Source of the DNA: Cellvibrio sp. OA-2007
Lineage (GTDB): Bacteria > Pseudomonadota > Gammaproteobacteria > Pseudomonadales > Cellvibrionaceae
DNA length: 64,000 nucleotides
Direction of reading: 5' to 3'
Assembly (NCBI RefSeq): GCF_000953825.1
Contig: NZ_BBUL01000092.1
Span: 1-64,000 of the forward strand
Part shown: in pieces, positions 9,732 through 19,050 of the stretch
How the letters are laid out: every line of letters begins with the position of its first letter
How positions within the stretch are numbered: the first letter of the stretch is position 1
Notes under the pieces: model-generated
Told to the model about the DNA's origin: nothing
The model's database searches: none
Seen by the model: the letters and a program-made list of their open reading frames with translations, nothing else
Made by a program: the position numbers and the translations under genes

Positions 9732-11036
9732 TTATTTCAATGCTTCAACGCGAATACGTTGCACCGGCCCGGCAATTGCGTAGAGCGACTCAATACCGCG
9801 AATCGCAGCAGCCAGTTTCTTTTCTTGTACTTTGTTAGTGAGCAGAATCAGCGGCACGGTGAGCTCGCCTTCTTTTGCTTCTTTCTGAATCATCGCTTCG
9901 ATACTGATGCCCGCATCGCTGAGAATGGTAGCGATCTTGGAGAGTACACCGGGTTTATCTTGCGCTGACATGCGCAGATAGTTAGCGGTTTCCACATCGT
10001 CAATGGACATGATCGGCTGCTCGGTCACAAAGTCAGTGCCGAAACCTAAATAGGGAACACGATGCTCAGGTGCAGCAGTCAATGTACGCGCGACATCAAC
10101 TATATCGCCCACAATCGATGAACCGGTTGGCTCGGCACCGGCGCCGGCACCGTAATACATAGTGGCGCCCACAGCGTCACCTTTTACCAATACTGCGTTC
10201 ATCACACCATCAACATTGGCGATCAAACGTTTGGCTGGGATTAATGTCGGGTGTACACGCAACTCAATGCCCGCTTCAGTACGACGTGCGATACCCAGAT
10301 TTTTAATGCGATAACCCAATTCTTCGGCATAGACCACATCTTCCGTGGCGATTTTAGTTATGCCTTCAGTAAATACTTTATTAATTTCCAACGGAATACC
10401 AAACGCCAGCGAGGCCAAAATCACTAGCTTATGTGCAGCATCTATACCTTCCACATCAAAAGTCGGATCAGCTTCGGCGTAACCCAAAGCTTGTGCTTCG
10501 GCCAATACATCTTCAAATGAACGGCCTTTATCGCGCATTTCGGTCAAAATAAAGTTGCCGGTGCCGTTGATGATTCCAGCAAGCCATTCGATTTTATTTG
10601 CAGCTAAACCTTCGCGGATAGCTTTAATAATGGGAATACCGCCTGCAACGGCCGCTTCAAATGCGACAGTCACACCTTTGGCTTTTGCTGCTGCAAAAAT
10701 TTCATTGCCATGATGGGCAATCAGCGCCTTATTAGCGGTGATGATGTGTTTACCGTTTTCGATGGCCTTGAGAATCAGATCTTTGGCTACAGTAGTACCG
10801 CCCATCACCTCAACCAGCACGTCGACGTCGGGGTTGTTGGCAACATCAAACACATCGCGTGTTACGTTGAAGCTCGACGTATCACAGTTAGGATTATCGC
10901 GACGAGCACCAATCTGCACGATGGTAATGTCACATCCGGCGCGGGCATCAATCAGCGCCTTGTTGCGCGTGAGAATATTAACTGTACCGCTGCCCACGGT
11001 GCCCAGACCGCAGATACCAATTCTTACCGGATTCAA
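9732..11036 (-). CDS. hom: Homoserine dehydrogenase
   Basis: 434 residues. The N-terminal Rossmann motif is GICGLGTVGSGTV (residues 7-19), the catalytic domain contains NGTGNFILTEM and AEADPTFDVEG, and a C-terminal ACT domain (residues about 355-430) begins with YLRMSAQDKPGVL. It reduces aspartate semialdehyde to homoserine with NAD(P)H; the ACT domain is the usual site for threonine feedback. The protein begins at a TTG codon (11034-11036) with GAGGAA about 6 bases upstream; no ATG fits. It is a monofunctional enzyme, not fused to aspartokinase. Confidence 0.97.
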   Translation of the reverse strand: MNPVRIGICGLGTVGSGTVNILTRNKALIDARAGCDITIVQIGARRDNPNCDTSSFNVTRDVFDVANNPDVDVLVEVMGGTTVAKDLILKAIENGKHIITANKALIAHHGNEIFAAAKAKGVTVAFEAAVAGGIPIIKAIREGLAANKIEWLAGIINGTGNFILTEMRDKGRSFEDVLAEAQALGYAEADPTFDVEGIDAAHKLVILASLAFGIPLEINKVFTEGITKIATEDVVYAEELGYRIKNLGIARRTEAGIELRVHPTLIPAKRLIANVDGVMNAVLVKGDAVGATMYYGAGAGAEPTGSSIVGDIVDVARTLTAAPEHRVPYLGFGTDFVTEQPIMSIDDVETANYLRMSAQDKPGVLSKIATILSDAGISIEAMIQKEAKEGELTVPLILLTNKVQEKKLAAAIRGIESLYAIAGPVQRIRVEALK

Positions 11037-11079
11037 GGTGGATTCCTCGTCAAATGCTAGTGAAATTTACGCCAATACC

Positions 11080-11113
11080 AAAAAAGACGGCCACCATACT
11101 CATGGTGGCCGTC
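11080..11113 (-). terminator. Rho-independent terminator of dsbC
   Basis: A perfect 12-bp stem (GACGGCCACCAT with ATGGTGGCCGTC) and a 4-base loop are followed on the minus strand by a run of six T. It lies between dsbC and hom, so hom-thrC should start from a promoter in 11037-11080. Confidence 0.93.
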
Positions 11114-11181
11114 AGTGTCAATTGCGCTTTGGAGCAGCTGCTCAATATAGTAACAATGCTGCTTTCAAGCAGGATCACTCA

Positions 11182-11985
11182 TTAAATACCCAGAGTTTTT
11201 GCCAGTTCTTCTGGCGGGGTATAGCCAGGTACTAATTTGCCATCAGGCAAGAATAATGCGGGCGTGCCATTCACGCCTAATTGACCACCCAATTGGAATT
11301 GGGCTGCAACCGGGTTGTCACAGGTTGCGCTTGGGATGGACTCATCCACTTTTAATTTAGTCAAAGCGCCCTGCTTATCTTTTGCACACCAAGCTGAAAT
11401 CAACTTATCAGCCGAAGGGCTGGGGATGCCGGCACGCGGGTACGCCAAATAGCGAATCTCAATACCCAGATCGTTATAGCCAGGTTTTTGCTGACCACCT
11501 TCGTTATAGGCATGCATTTGACTGTGAAGCTTACGGCAATAACCGCAATCCACATCAGTAAACACATAAACTACGGCCTTGGCTTTGCCTTTTGGTTTAA
11601 AGTTGATGCTTTTTTTACTATCAAGGCCAGCCAGCGCTTTCTTTCGCTCTTCGATAACATAAGGATCTTCGATTTTAGCGAAGCCATTACTATCGATGCC
11701 GAAGATTTCACCAGCAATAAATTTATCGCCTTCCGGAGTTACATATAAAACTGGACCGCCGGGAACCTGCACCTGATACAAACCTTTAATCATTGAAGGG
11801 CGAGGCTGGCCAAAATTAATATCTGGACGCGCCTTGTGCAGATTTTCCAAAATTGTCTCTTCAACCGTTTTACGCTTGAGCAATTCACTCTGCGCAGAGG
11901 CCATCGGAACTGCCATAAAAGCAGACAAAGAGAAGCCCGCTACAGCAGCAAAGCCAAGCGTTTTTAATGTTTTTATCATAATCAT
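11182..11985 (-). CDS. dsbC: Periplasmic thiol:disulfide isomerase DsbC
   Basis: 267 residues: a signal peptide ending near MASAQS, an N-terminal dimerisation domain (residues about 30-95), a linker helix, and a thioredoxin-fold domain with the active site DVDCGYCRKLH (CGYC, as in DsbC) near residue 150. A second cysteine pair (WCAK and ATCD) matches the structural disulfide of DsbC. It corrects wrong disulfides in the periplasm and is kept reduced by DsbD. Two starts are close (11985 and 11979); AAGAGA fits the second slightly better. It follows xerD by 35 bases, the usual order in pseudomonads. Confidence 0.94.
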   Translation of the reverse strand: MIMIKTLKTLGFAAVAGFSLSAFMAVPMASAQSELLKRKTVEETILENLHKARPDINFGQPRPSMIKGLYQVQVPGGPVLYVTPEGDKFIAGEIFGIDSNGFAKIEDPYVIEERKKALAGLDSKKSINFKPKGKAKAVVYVFTDVDCGYCRKLHSQMHAYNEGGQQKPGYNDLGIEIRYLAYPRAGIPSPSADKLISAWCAKDKQGALTKLKVDESIPSATCDNPVAAQFQLGGQLGVNGTPALFLPDGKLVPGYTPPEELAKTLGI

Positions 11986-12020
11986 ATCTCTTACAGGTTT
12001 ATAAATTCTTGATAGCCAAC

Positions 12021-12947
12021 TTAACCGCGCGGATGATGCTGCGCGTGCTGTTGCTTCATGCGCAGCTTAGCAACATGGGTGTAAATTTGTGTCGTCGATA
12101 AATCGCTGTGCCCTAACAGCAACTGTACCACACGCAAATCGGCACCGTGATTCAATAAATGGGTCGCAAAGGCGTGACGCACAGTATGCGGCGACAATTC
12201 TTTTTTGATGCCAGCCACCATCGCCCAATGCTTGATGCGATACCAGAAGGTCTGACGAGTCATCGGCTGGGCACGCGTGCTAGGAAATACTACCTCATCC
12301 GGCATATTATTCAGCAACACAGGTCGCGCTTCGCGTAAATATCGCACCAACCATGCTGCAGCCTCCTCTCCCATAGGAATTAAACGCTCTTTACTGCCTT
12401 TGCCCATTACCCGCACCACATTCTGGCGCAAGTTAACTTGCGGCATAGTCAATTCCACCAACTCAGTGACACGCAAACCACAGGCATAAAGCACCTCTAG
12501 CATGGTTCGATCACGCAACCCGATTGGGTCGGATAAATCTGGCGCGGCGAGCAAAGCTTCGACATCGCTTTCGCTTAAAGATTTCGGCAAAGGACGTGAT
12601 AATTTCGGATTATCGACCAAAGCGACAGGATTTTCGCTAATTCGACCCTCACGCAACAAATAGCGATAAAAACCGCGAACACAGGAGAGAAAGCGAGCCG
12701 ATGTGCGGCTCGACAGTTTTTGCTGCAGGCGCACCTCCAAATATTCTTGCACCAACGCTGCATCAACCCCAATTAACTGCTGCCCCTGCTGATTTAACCA
12801 GAGGGCAAATTGCTCCAGATCACGCCGGTAGGATTCCTGAGTATTGTCGCTTAGCCCTTTTTCCATCCAAATCGCATCCAAATACTCAGCAATAAGCTGC
12901 GTATCTGCAAGTACCGGAGTTAATTCCAACGACTTAGCAGCAACCAT
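12021..12947 (-). CDS. xerD: Site-specific tyrosine recombinase XerD
   Basis: 308 residues from the ATG at 12947; a GTG at 12983 would add 12 hydrophobic residues not typical of the family. The N-terminal SAM-like core-binding domain spans residues about 10-100. The catalytic domain has the full set: Arg in YACGLRVTELVEL, Lys in VMGKGSKERLIPM, HxxR in LSPHTVRHAFATH, His in LLGHSDLSTTQ and the nucleophile Tyr in IYTHV. With XerC it resolves chromosome dimers at dif under FtsK control. It lies directly upstream of dsbC. Confidence 0.95.
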   Translation of the reverse strand: MVAAKSLELTPVLADTQLIAEYLDAIWMEKGLSDNTQESYRRDLEQFALWLNQQGQQLIGVDAALVQEYLEVRLQQKLSSRTSARFLSCVRGFYRYLLREGRISENPVALVDNPKLSRPLPKSLSESDVEALLAAPDLSDPIGLRDRTMLEVLYACGLRVTELVELTMPQVNLRQNVVRVMGKGSKERLIPMGEEAAAWLVRYLREARPVLLNNMPDEVVFPSTRAQPMTRQTFWYRIKHWAMVAGIKKELSPHTVRHAFATHLLNHGADLRVVQLLLGHSDLSTTQIYTHVAKLRMKQQHAQHHPRG

Positions 12948-13025
12948 AATCCAAACCAAAAGCGAAAAACCGACTGTAACCACTCGCCCTTAGTAAGGCA
13001 ATCAAAAAGCAAGGCAAAGAAAAGC

Positions 13026-13055
13026 AAAAAGCCGAAGCGGTTTCCCACTTCGGCC
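13026..13055 (-). terminator. Terminator of the rpsP-rimM-trmD-rplS operon
   Basis: A 7-bp GC-rich stem (GCCGAAG with CTTCGGC) and a 10-base loop are followed on the minus strand by five T, about 32 bases after the rplS stop. Confidence 0.85.
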
Positions 13056-13087
13056 TTCTGAAAATCGATATGAATATCGATTTGATC

Positions 13088-13438
13088 TTATACCAGCTTC
13101 TCTTTAATACGAGCTGCCTTACCAGTAAGGTCACGCAGGTAGTAAAGTTTAGCTTGACGCACATCACCACGACGCTTCAGCGATACGCTGTCGATCATAG
13201 GGCTGTGAGTTTGGAAAGTACGCTCAACGCCTACACCGTGAGAAATTTTACGCACAGTGAATGCAGAGTTAAGGCCGCGATTACGAATAGCGATTACAAC
13301 GCCTTCATAAGCCTGTACACGCTCACGATCGCCTTCTTTAACTTTCACGTTTACAACAACGGTGTCGCCTGGTGAAAATTCAGTAAGGTTTGCTTTCAGT
13401 TGCTCGTTTTCCAACGCCTGAATAATTGGGTTACTCAT
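13088..13438 (-). CDS. rplS: 50S ribosomal protein L19
   Basis: 116 residues, the usual length, with the family opening ([13 protein letters not shown]), the FSPGDTV segment and the C-terminal [27 protein letters not shown]19 sits at the 30S-50S interface and contributes to intersubunit bridges. It is the last gene of the four-gene operon and starts 10 bases after trmD. Confidence 0.98.
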   Translation of the reverse strand: MSNPIIQALENEQLKANLTEFSPGDTVVVNVKVKEGDRERVQAYEGVVIAIRNRGLNSAFTVRKISHGVGVERTFQTHSPMIDSVSLKRRGDVRQAKLYYLRDLTGKAARIKEKLV

Positions 13439-13448
13439 TGATATTCTC

Positions 13449-14222
13449 CTAAGAGTCTATAGCTTCACAGCTAGAGTTTGTCGTATCAAGGTCACGACGA
13501 TATTCCGTCAACAGCTTTTGCTGCTCCTCGGTTAAATTTATTGCGTGCAATAAATCAGGCCTTTTCAGCCAAGTTCGCCCTAACGCTTGTTTCAAGCGCC
13601 AGCGCCGAATCAGTTCATGATTACCAGATACCAACACCTCCGGTACACGCATTCCTTCAAATTCTTCAGGACGGGTGTAATGAGGGCAATCTAATAATCC
13701 ATCTGTAAATGAATCTTGCTCTGCCGATTGCGCATGCCCAAGAGCACCCGGAATCAACCGTGTTACCGCGTCGATCAGCACCATCGCTGGCAGCTCACCG
13801 CCACTTAACACATAGTCACCGATGGACCATTCTTCATCGATAACCGTTTGTATTAATCGCTCGTCGATACCTTCGTAACGACCCGCCACCAATACCATAT
13901 TGCTGTAGCTTGCCAATTCAGCAACACCGGACTGATCCAATGTTCTGCCTTGGGGCGACAGGTAAATGACTTTAGCATCATCACCTGCCCAAGCCTTTGC
14001 TGCTGCGATGGCATCGCGCAACGGCTGCACCATCATCACCATTCCAGGACCACCGCCGAAAGGGCGATCATCTACTGTTGAGTGGCGATCATGGGCAAAA
14101 TCCCGTGGTGTTATGACTTTTAACTCCACCAGACCTTGTTTAATCGCACGACTGGTTATCCCAAAGCCGGCAATTCCGTTAAACATGTCAGGAAAAATAG
14201 AAACAACCGCAATTTTAAGCAA
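13449..14222 (-). CDS. trmD: tRNA (guanine-N1-)-methyltransferase
   Basis: 257 residues. The SPOUT trefoil-knot region that binds S-adenosylmethionine is clear ([15 protein letters not shown], then [18 protein letters not shown] near residues 115-150). The early FGGGPGMVM segment is also typical. TrmD methylates G37 next to the anticodon of tRNAs reading CNN-type codons, preventing +1 frameshifts. The start appears to be TTG (14220-14222) with GGAG about 10 bases upstream; no ATG is available. Its gene sits between rimM and rplS in the conserved ribosomal operon. Confidence 0.97.
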   Translation of the reverse strand: MLKIAVVSIFPDMFNGIAGFGITSRAIKQGLVELKVITPRDFAHDRHSTVDDRPFGGGPGMVMMVQPLRDAIAAAKAWAGDDAKVIYLSPQGRTLDQSGVAELASYSNMVLVAGRYEGIDERLIQTVIDEEWSIGDYVLSGGELPAMVLIDAVTRLIPGALGHAQSAEQDSFTDGLLDCPHYTRPEEFEGMRVPEVLVSGNHELIRRWRLKQALGRTWLKRPDLLHAINLTEEQQKLLTEYRRDLDTTNSSCEAIDS

Positions 14223-14297
14223 TTGACGATTACTCCTCTCGCCTCACAGCGTTTACGCCAAAATAAAGTTGAGCTCTAAACTTTTAATTTATAAAGC

Positions 14298-14834
14298 TTA
14301 AAACTCGGGATCCCAATCAACCAGCATTTCACCAGCTTCGAGATCAACAGCCAGCACAAACTGCTCAGGCACATAAGGTATCAAGCGCTCACGCTGATCG
14401 ATACTTTCTGCATCCGCCGTTACGACGAGAACGTCGTTTGCACCGGTTTCCATCAATTTGGAGATTACCCCGAGACGCTTACGCTCACCATCAAACTGAG
14501 TAAACACCACCAAGCCTTCAAGCTGACTCCAGTAATATTCACCATCATCCAATTCAGGCAATAAATCGCGCTCAACGGCTATATCTGCAGCGGTGTATTG
14601 CGCAGCCAAATCGCGGTCATCAACACCGACAATATGGGCAACAAATGCATCGCCATGAGGACGCGCCTCATCTATCTCAATTTTTTTGACGCCATGCTTG
14701 GTTTTTAACCACCAAGGATGGTACTCAAATAAATTTTCTTGCGGCTCGGTGTAAGAGTGGACTTTCACCCAACCCTTTACACCATAAACAGCGGTAATTC
14801 GCCCGACATTAACTAAATTGGATTCCGCAGACAT
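14298..14834 (-). CDS. rimM: 16S rRNA processing protein RimM
   Basis: 178 residues. The N-terminal beta-barrel domain starts with VGRITAVYGVKGWVKVHSYTE. The C-terminal PRC-barrel domain includes DGEYYWSQLEGLVV and ends LIPYVPEQFVLAVDLEAGEMLVDWDPEF. RimM binds protein S19 and helps mature the 30S head. It follows rpsP by about 33 bases. Confidence 0.97.
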   Translation of the reverse strand: MSAESNLVNVGRITAVYGVKGWVKVHSYTEPQENLFEYHPWWLKTKHGVKKIEIDEARPHGDAFVAHIVGVDDRDLAAQYTAADIAVERDLLPELDDGEYYWSQLEGLVVFTQFDGERKRLGVISKLMETGANDVLVVTADAESIDQRERLIPYVPEQFVLAVDLEAGEMLVDWDPEF

Positions 14835-14867
14835 CAGGCGCCTTCGACTATTTATTTAGCGAGGCTA

Positions 14868-15116
14868 TTAAGCCGCTTTTTTGCTTTCTTTAACCAGTTG
14901 TTCAACGCGCTCAGACAACTGTGCACCTTGACCAACCCAATGAGCCAAACGGTCAGCATCAACACGCAGACGCTCTTCTTGACCACGAGCAACTGGGTTG
15001 AAGAAACCAATACGCTCGATGAAGCGGCCGTTACGGGCGCTGCGGCTGTTGGTTACGGTCAGATGATAAAACGGGCGCTTTTTAGAGCCACCACGTGACA
15101 GACGAATAGTTACCAT
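14868..15116 (-). CDS. rpsP: 30S ribosomal protein S16
   Basis: 82 residues beginning [19 protein letters not shown], the strongly conserved S16 start, with the downstream [11 protein letters not shown] segment. S16 binds 16S rRNA early in 30S assembly. It is the first gene of the operon; the promoter should lie in 15117-15240. Confidence 0.98.
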   Translation of the reverse strand: MVTIRLSRGGSKKRPFYHLTVTNSRSARNGRFIERIGFFNPVARGQEERLRVDADRLAHWVGQGAQLSERVEQLVKESKKAA

Positions 15117-15283
15117 TGAGGTCTTCTTCCTGTATTTACTTATGGGGGAAAGCGAGCCTTCCCAGTTAAAAATCGACTTTCAGGTTAAAAAATCGTTAGT
15201 CGCACAATAAGCTATGCGAAAGGCGCGGCATTTTAAGGGAAAGATTGGGCTTTGTATAGGCTAATAAATTATTAAGTAAGATA

Positions 15284-15312
15284 ACCTCACCACCTTACCT
15301 ATGGGGTGAGGT
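15284..15312 (-). terminator. Probable terminator of fabY
   Basis: An 8-bp stem (ACCTCACC with GGTGAGGT) and a 13-base loop lie just past the fabY stop. On the minus strand the trailing sequence is only moderately T-rich (TTATCTTA). On the plus strand six T follow, but no plus-strand gene needs it. Confidence 0.6.
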
Positions 15313-15329
15313 ATTTTTTACCACAATAT

Positions 15330-17237
15330 CTAGTCACACATGTCCGCAAAACGGTTACCAAAGGTGAGATCAATCGCCTGCGCAAACCCAGGCAAACTCA
15401 GACGCTCTTGATCCACTTTAATTAGAGCTTCATCAATCAACCCTTCACCAAAGTGATAAATGGTCGCAAAACTGCCCTGCAAAGCAGCCTGATCATAGGC
15501 CGACGATACCGCACGCACCTGCTCGCGTTTATCTTTGTAGCGATTAAATATTGCATCACCATAACGGCGCGCCAGCATAGACTCCACAACATGAGGCGCA
15601 AAAATACTGGCTGTTGCATTGTTGCCACCAAACCCTTTCGAGTTAAGGAAGGCAACATCCAAAGGCTGACTGCACTTTTCATCCTTTGTGGAAATCTGCA
15701 AACGCTCAGCAAAAACATCATCGGCGACCTTGTCGATGGTTTTAATGCCGGGAATCAAACCGTATTTGAAAATACCGAGGCTGGCAATCAACTGCTCGCC
15801 ACTGGCAGCCGACAAGGAATGGCCTACGTAGGCTTTGACTGCAGACACTGGCCAACTGGTGATATTAAACACCTGTGCAATCTGATCAAAAATTTGCGAT
15901 TCGGTCACCCGATTTTGCGGTGTACTGGAGCCGTGCGCCTGCACCATCGAACGCAGCCGAATAGATTCATCACCCAAAATGGCACGCGCCGAAGCCACAG
16001 CTTTTGCCATGGTGATGTAATTTCCCGGGCCTGGAGCTGAAATCGACTTTTTAAAACCGTCGGCGTTGATAAATACATCACCTACCGCGCCGTGAACATC
16101 AGCACCCAGCTCGATAGCCAAAGCATCATCCATCAACACTACATATTGACTGGCCTCAGCCATAGTAAAACCAGCATTTTCACCAAACGGACGACTGCTA
16201 CGGCGCAGGTCAGCCTCTTCGGCTCCATCCAGCTTTTTCAGCTTATCTTCACTGGCAAGCGCACCCATAGTCGCATAACCATCGATAATCTCCGGAACGA
16301 TTGGCGCCTCTGCGCAGCCCACTACCGCAACACGACATTTGCCGGATGCTATGTCATCCGCCGCGGCCTGCAAGTTATAGAGGAATGATGCACAAGCACC
16401 GGTGATTGCGCCCGTTTGACCAACACTCCCCAAAAGATAAGCATTCACAAAATCTGCTGGCATGGTATTCAAACCCAACGGACACTGCTTGGCGCTAACC
16501 CGCGAGCCCTTAAGGCGCGATTGCAGCAAACCACCAAACCCATTTTCATCCATCTGGCTCATCACATTACTGGCATACACTCCAACCTGATCAGGCTTAA
16601 TCGCACTCATTACTGTCTGCCACACCAACCCGGTAGATTGAATTGCATCAGACGCACCAATTACCGCCAACTGCAAGGCGCGAGGATGATAGTGCGAGTT
16701 ATACAGCGCACCCGGATTAAAACCCTGCGGCAGCTGTCCGGCTGACTTTACCGGCAGATCGCGATAACTATCGAACTTAACTTCAAGCCCAGATGCCGCA
16801 GTGACGCGAACGCGATCATCGTCGATAGATTCCACTTGCCAATCAGCAGGCACAGGTTCAGGCAAATCGCGCTTACGCATCTCCACCACCAGAGGTGAAT
16901 CACCTGCACCCAAGGTGGCCGACTTTTGCCAGTGCGCAGCGTCTACATCAAAAAACTCTTTATCGATTCGACGTATCAAGGTGCCATTTAATATTTGCTC
17001 ACCAAAACGGATTTCCAAATCCGCGAGGCTAAGAGCCGCACCTTCTGCGTCGCGGTAGCTGTTATCGTCAAATCTAACCAAGCCCATCATGACCGCCAAT
17101 CCGGCCAACGTCTCCTGCCGATCTGATGGCTGCAGACTTTCAATTACCATGCGACGATAAGCATGATGACCGGAACTGCGACCCGCTGCACTGAACCCAC
17201 CAAAGCCCACAATCACCGGCAAACGCGCAACAGACAT
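15330..17237 (-). CDS. fabY: Beta-ketoacyl-ACP synthase, FabY type
   Basis: 635 residues from the ATG at 17237, which has GGGAG five bases upstream; the longer start at 17258 is less likely. It opens SVARLPVIVGFGG, as FabY of Pseudomonas aeruginosa does. The thiolase-fold triad is visible: Cys in ITGACASFLYNLQ, His in VQAHGSSTPQ and His in KAYVGHSLSAASG. FabY condenses acetyl-CoA with malonyl-ACP to start fatty-acid synthesis, replacing FabH in pseudomonads. It is much longer than FabB/F/H (about 400 or 320). It stands alone and is divergent from the GlxA-type regulator. Confidence 0.9.
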   Translation of the reverse strand: MSVARLPVIVGFGGFSAAGRSSGHHAYRRMVIESLQPSDRQETLAGLAVMMGLVRFDDNSYRDAEGAALSLADLEIRFGEQILNGTLIRRIDKEFFDVDAAHWQKSATLGAGDSPLVVEMRKRDLPEPVPADWQVESIDDDRVRVTAASGLEVKFDSYRDLPVKSAGQLPQGFNPGALYNSHYHPRALQLAVIGASDAIQSTGLVWQTVMSAIKPDQVGVYASNVMSQMDENGFGGLLQSRLKGSRVSAKQCPLGLNTMPADFVNAYLLGSVGQTGAITGACASFLYNLQAAADDIASGKCRVAVVGCAEAPIVPEIIDGYATMGALASEDKLKKLDGAEEADLRRSSRPFGENAGFTMAEASQYVVLMDDALAIELGADVHGAVGDVFINADGFKKSISAPGPGNYITMAKAVASARAILGDESIRLRSMVQAHGSSTPQNRVTESQIFDQIAQVFNITSWPVSAVKAYVGHSLSAASGEQLIASLGIFKYGLIPGIKTIDKVADDVFAERLQISTKDEKCSQPLDVAFLNSKGFGGNNATASIFAPHVVESMLARRYGDAIFNRYKDKREQVRAVSSAYDQAALQGSFATIYHFGEGLIDEALIKVDQERLSLPGFAQAIDLTFGNRFADMCD

Positions 17238-17371
17238 AACAACTCCCAAGATTCGCAAGGTTAAAAACTCGATAAAGTGTAAGAGTATTAAATCCGAATG
17301 TCCCTGTTAATTTGGTCATTATTGATGGTAAATTGGCCACAACAGACTCACTCACACCACGCGACCACTCA

Positions 17372-18376
17372 ATGAGCAAAAACCCGCCAATCCGCATTCA
17401 CTTTCTGCTCTGCGAGCGCATGCTCGCCACCAGTAGCACCCTGCCAATGGAAATGCTACTCGCAGCTGAAAGCGCCGTGACCAGCATGCTACCCAAAGAT
17501 CAGCAGCGCCCTCTCGATATCAAAACCATCAGCCTAGACCTTACCCCCGTCACCAGCCGCACCGGACTTTTGTGGCAGCCCGATCTAACCATCGCCAGCA
17601 AACCCGCCAGCGATTTGATTTACATTCCAGGCTTGTGGCGCAACCCCCGCCCAGCCGTACAACAACATAGCGAAACATTGGAGTGGCTACGCGAGCAACA
17701 CCAAAACGGAGCAATTATTAGCGCTGTCGGCACGGGCGTTTGTTTTCTGGCAGAGGCAGGATTATTAGATGGCAAAGCAGCAACAACTCACTGGCACTAC
17801 TTTGATCAATTTCAAAAAGACTATGCAGCCGTACAACTGAAACGCCAATATTTCATCACCCAAGCAGGCAATCTTTATTGTGCGGCAAGCGTCAACTCAC
17901 TGGCCGATTTAACCGTGCATTTTATCCAGCGTTTTTTTGGTAAAAAAATTGCCAGCCATGTAGAGCGGCATTTCTCCCACGAAATTCGTCAGGCTTATGA
18001 GACAAGAGGTTTTTTTGAAGCACAAGAAAATCGACACCCAGATGAAGACATTACCCAAATACAAATCTGGCTACAGGACAATTACCAGCGCGAGATTTTA
18101 TTTCCACAAGTCGCCCTGCGTTTTGGCATGAGTGTACGCACGCTAAATCGTCGTTTCAAAAATGCACTAGGGCAAACACCGCTAGATTATTTACAAGAAA
18201 TTCGCATCAACATCGCTAAGGATTTATTAAAAACCAGTAATTTGTCGATTAACGAAATTGCCGACAAGGTGGGCTATCAAGACACAGGTTACTTCACCAT
18301 TCTTTTTAAGAAAAAATTAGCGACCACACCCAATGCCTACCGGGATACAGTGCGCGCAAAGTTATTCAGCACCTGA
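17372..18376 (+). CDS. GlxA-type transcriptional regulator (DJ-1/PfpI domain plus AraC HTH)
   Basis: About 334 residues from the ATG at 17372; an in-frame TTG at 17312 would add 20. The N-terminal 190 residues form a DJ-1/PfpI-like domain. Its nucleophile-elbow position reads ISAVGTGVCFLAEAGLL, so the family Cys is probably in GVCF. The C-terminal 100 residues hold two AraC-type helix-turn-helices (VRTLNRRFKNALGQTPLDYLQ, then INEIADKVGYQDTGYFTILFKK). It is a cytoplasmic DNA-binding regulator. It is divergent from fabY with about 130 bases between, so it may control fabY or itself; the effector is unknown. Confidence 0.88.
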   Translation: MSKNPPIRIHFLLCERMLATSSTLPMEMLLAAESAVTSMLPKDQQRPLDIKTISLDLTPVTSRTGLLWQPDLTIASKPASDLIYIPGLWRNPRPAVQQHSETLEWLREQHQNGAIISAVGTGVCFLAEAGLLDGKAATTHWHYFDQFQKDYAAVQLKRQYFITQAGNLYCAASVNSLADLTVHFIQRFFGKKIASHVERHFSHEIRQAYETRGFFEAQENRHPDEDITQIQIWLQDNYQREILFPQVALRFGMSVRTLNRRFKNALGQTPLDYLQEIRINIAKDLLKTSNLSINEIADKVGYQDTGYFTILFKKKLATTPNAYRDTVRAKLFST

Positions 18377-18397
18377 TTTTTTGCATTAATTGTAAAA

Positions 18398-18430
18398 AAT
18401 AACCCCAGCATCAATGATACCGGGGTTATT
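18398..18430 (+). terminator. Bidirectional terminator between the GlxA-type gene and ibpA
   Basis: A 9-bp stem (AATAACCCC with GGGGTTATT) lies between the two convergent genes. It has A/T-rich flanks on both sides, so it can stop transcription from either direction. Confidence 0.8.
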
Positions 18431-18453
18431 TTGAAGGCATATATTACGCTGTC

Positions 18454-18924
18454 TTATGCCGCATCTGCACCGGCAGACACAACCGTTAACTTATCTGCGG
18501 TTTGCACACCAATTGGAATAGTGCGTGGTTTCATCGATTCTGGAATCACGCGCTGCAAATCTATATGCAGCAATCCACTTTCATAATTGGCCGATTTAAC
18601 TTGCACATGATCAGCCAACTGAAAGCGCCGCTCAAAACTACGCGCCGCTATACCTTGATGCAAGTAAGTGCGCTGCTGCTCATCAGCAACCTTGTTTGCT
18701 GAAACCGTTAAATTATTTTGATTCACCTCAATATTTAATTCAGACTGATCAAAACCGGCAACAGCCATAGTAATTCGGTATTTATCTTCGCCCGTCAGTT
18801 CAATGTTATAAGGCGGATAACTGGGTTGATTCTGTTCTGCGCGAGATAGGCTATCTAGCAAATTAGCCATACGATCAAAACCAATGGCAGAACGATAAAG
18901 TGGAGTGAAATCAAAATTACGCAT
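18454..18924 (-). CDS. ibpA: Small heat-shock protein (Hsp20/IbpA)
   Basis: 156 residues from the ATG at 18924, which has GAGGAT seven bases upstream. It opens MRNFDFTPLYRSAIGFDRM, the IbpA/IbpB start. The alpha-crystallin domain runs from about residue 35 to 130 (YNIELTGEDKYRITMAVAGF, then the GIAARSFERRFQLADHV loop typical of the family). It ends with a short tail containing the IPI-like motif (RTIPIG). It holds unfolding proteins in cytoplasmic oligomers for DnaK/ClpB. A sigma-32 promoter and a hairpin over the ribosome site lie upstream, so both transcription and translation should rise with heat. Confidence 0.96.
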   Translation of the reverse strand: MRNFDFTPLYRSAIGFDRMANLLDSLSRAEQNQPSYPPYNIELTGEDKYRITMAVAGFDQSELNIEVNQNNLTVSANKVADEQQRTYLHQGIAARSFERRFQLADHVQVKSANYESGLLHIDLQRVIPESMKPRTIPIGVQTADKLTVVSAGADAA

Positions 18925-18927
18925 AGT

Positions 18928-18950
18928 CAATATCCTCATTTGAGCAATAT
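18928..18950 (-). promoter_or_regulatory. ROSE-like RNA thermometer hairpin at the ibpA ribosome site
   Basis: On the minus strand, ATATTGCTC, a loop of AAAT, and GAGGATAT can fold. CTC pairs with GAG, a G faces a G, and a bulged T separates the A/T pairs beyond it. The ribosome site GAGGA is thus inside the stem. This matches the final hairpin of ROSE elements, where UUGCU faces AGGA with a G-G pair. The roughly 90-base leader (18925-19016) has room for the extra hairpins of the class. Folding was judged by eye. Confidence 0.65.
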
Positions 18951-19022
18951 AAAGAGTTGGACTTATCTTATCGATCAAGTCATTTACATTTCGTGATCCT
19001 CTACCGAGCCATCACACAAATG

Positions 19023-19050
19023 AGATAGGGCCATACAAAATCATTTCAAG
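19023..19050 (-). promoter_or_regulatory. Sigma-32 heat-shock promoter of ibpA
   Basis: On the minus strand CTTGAAA (rc of 19044-19050) is followed after 13 bases by CCCTATCT (rc of 19023-19030). This closely matches the RpoH consensus CTTGAAA / CCCCATNT with normal spacing. It implies a leader of about 90 bases. Confidence 0.85.

Noticed and set aside
15453-16040. A 195-codon open frame on the plus strand
   Set aside because: It is antisense to fabY and shows no family features.
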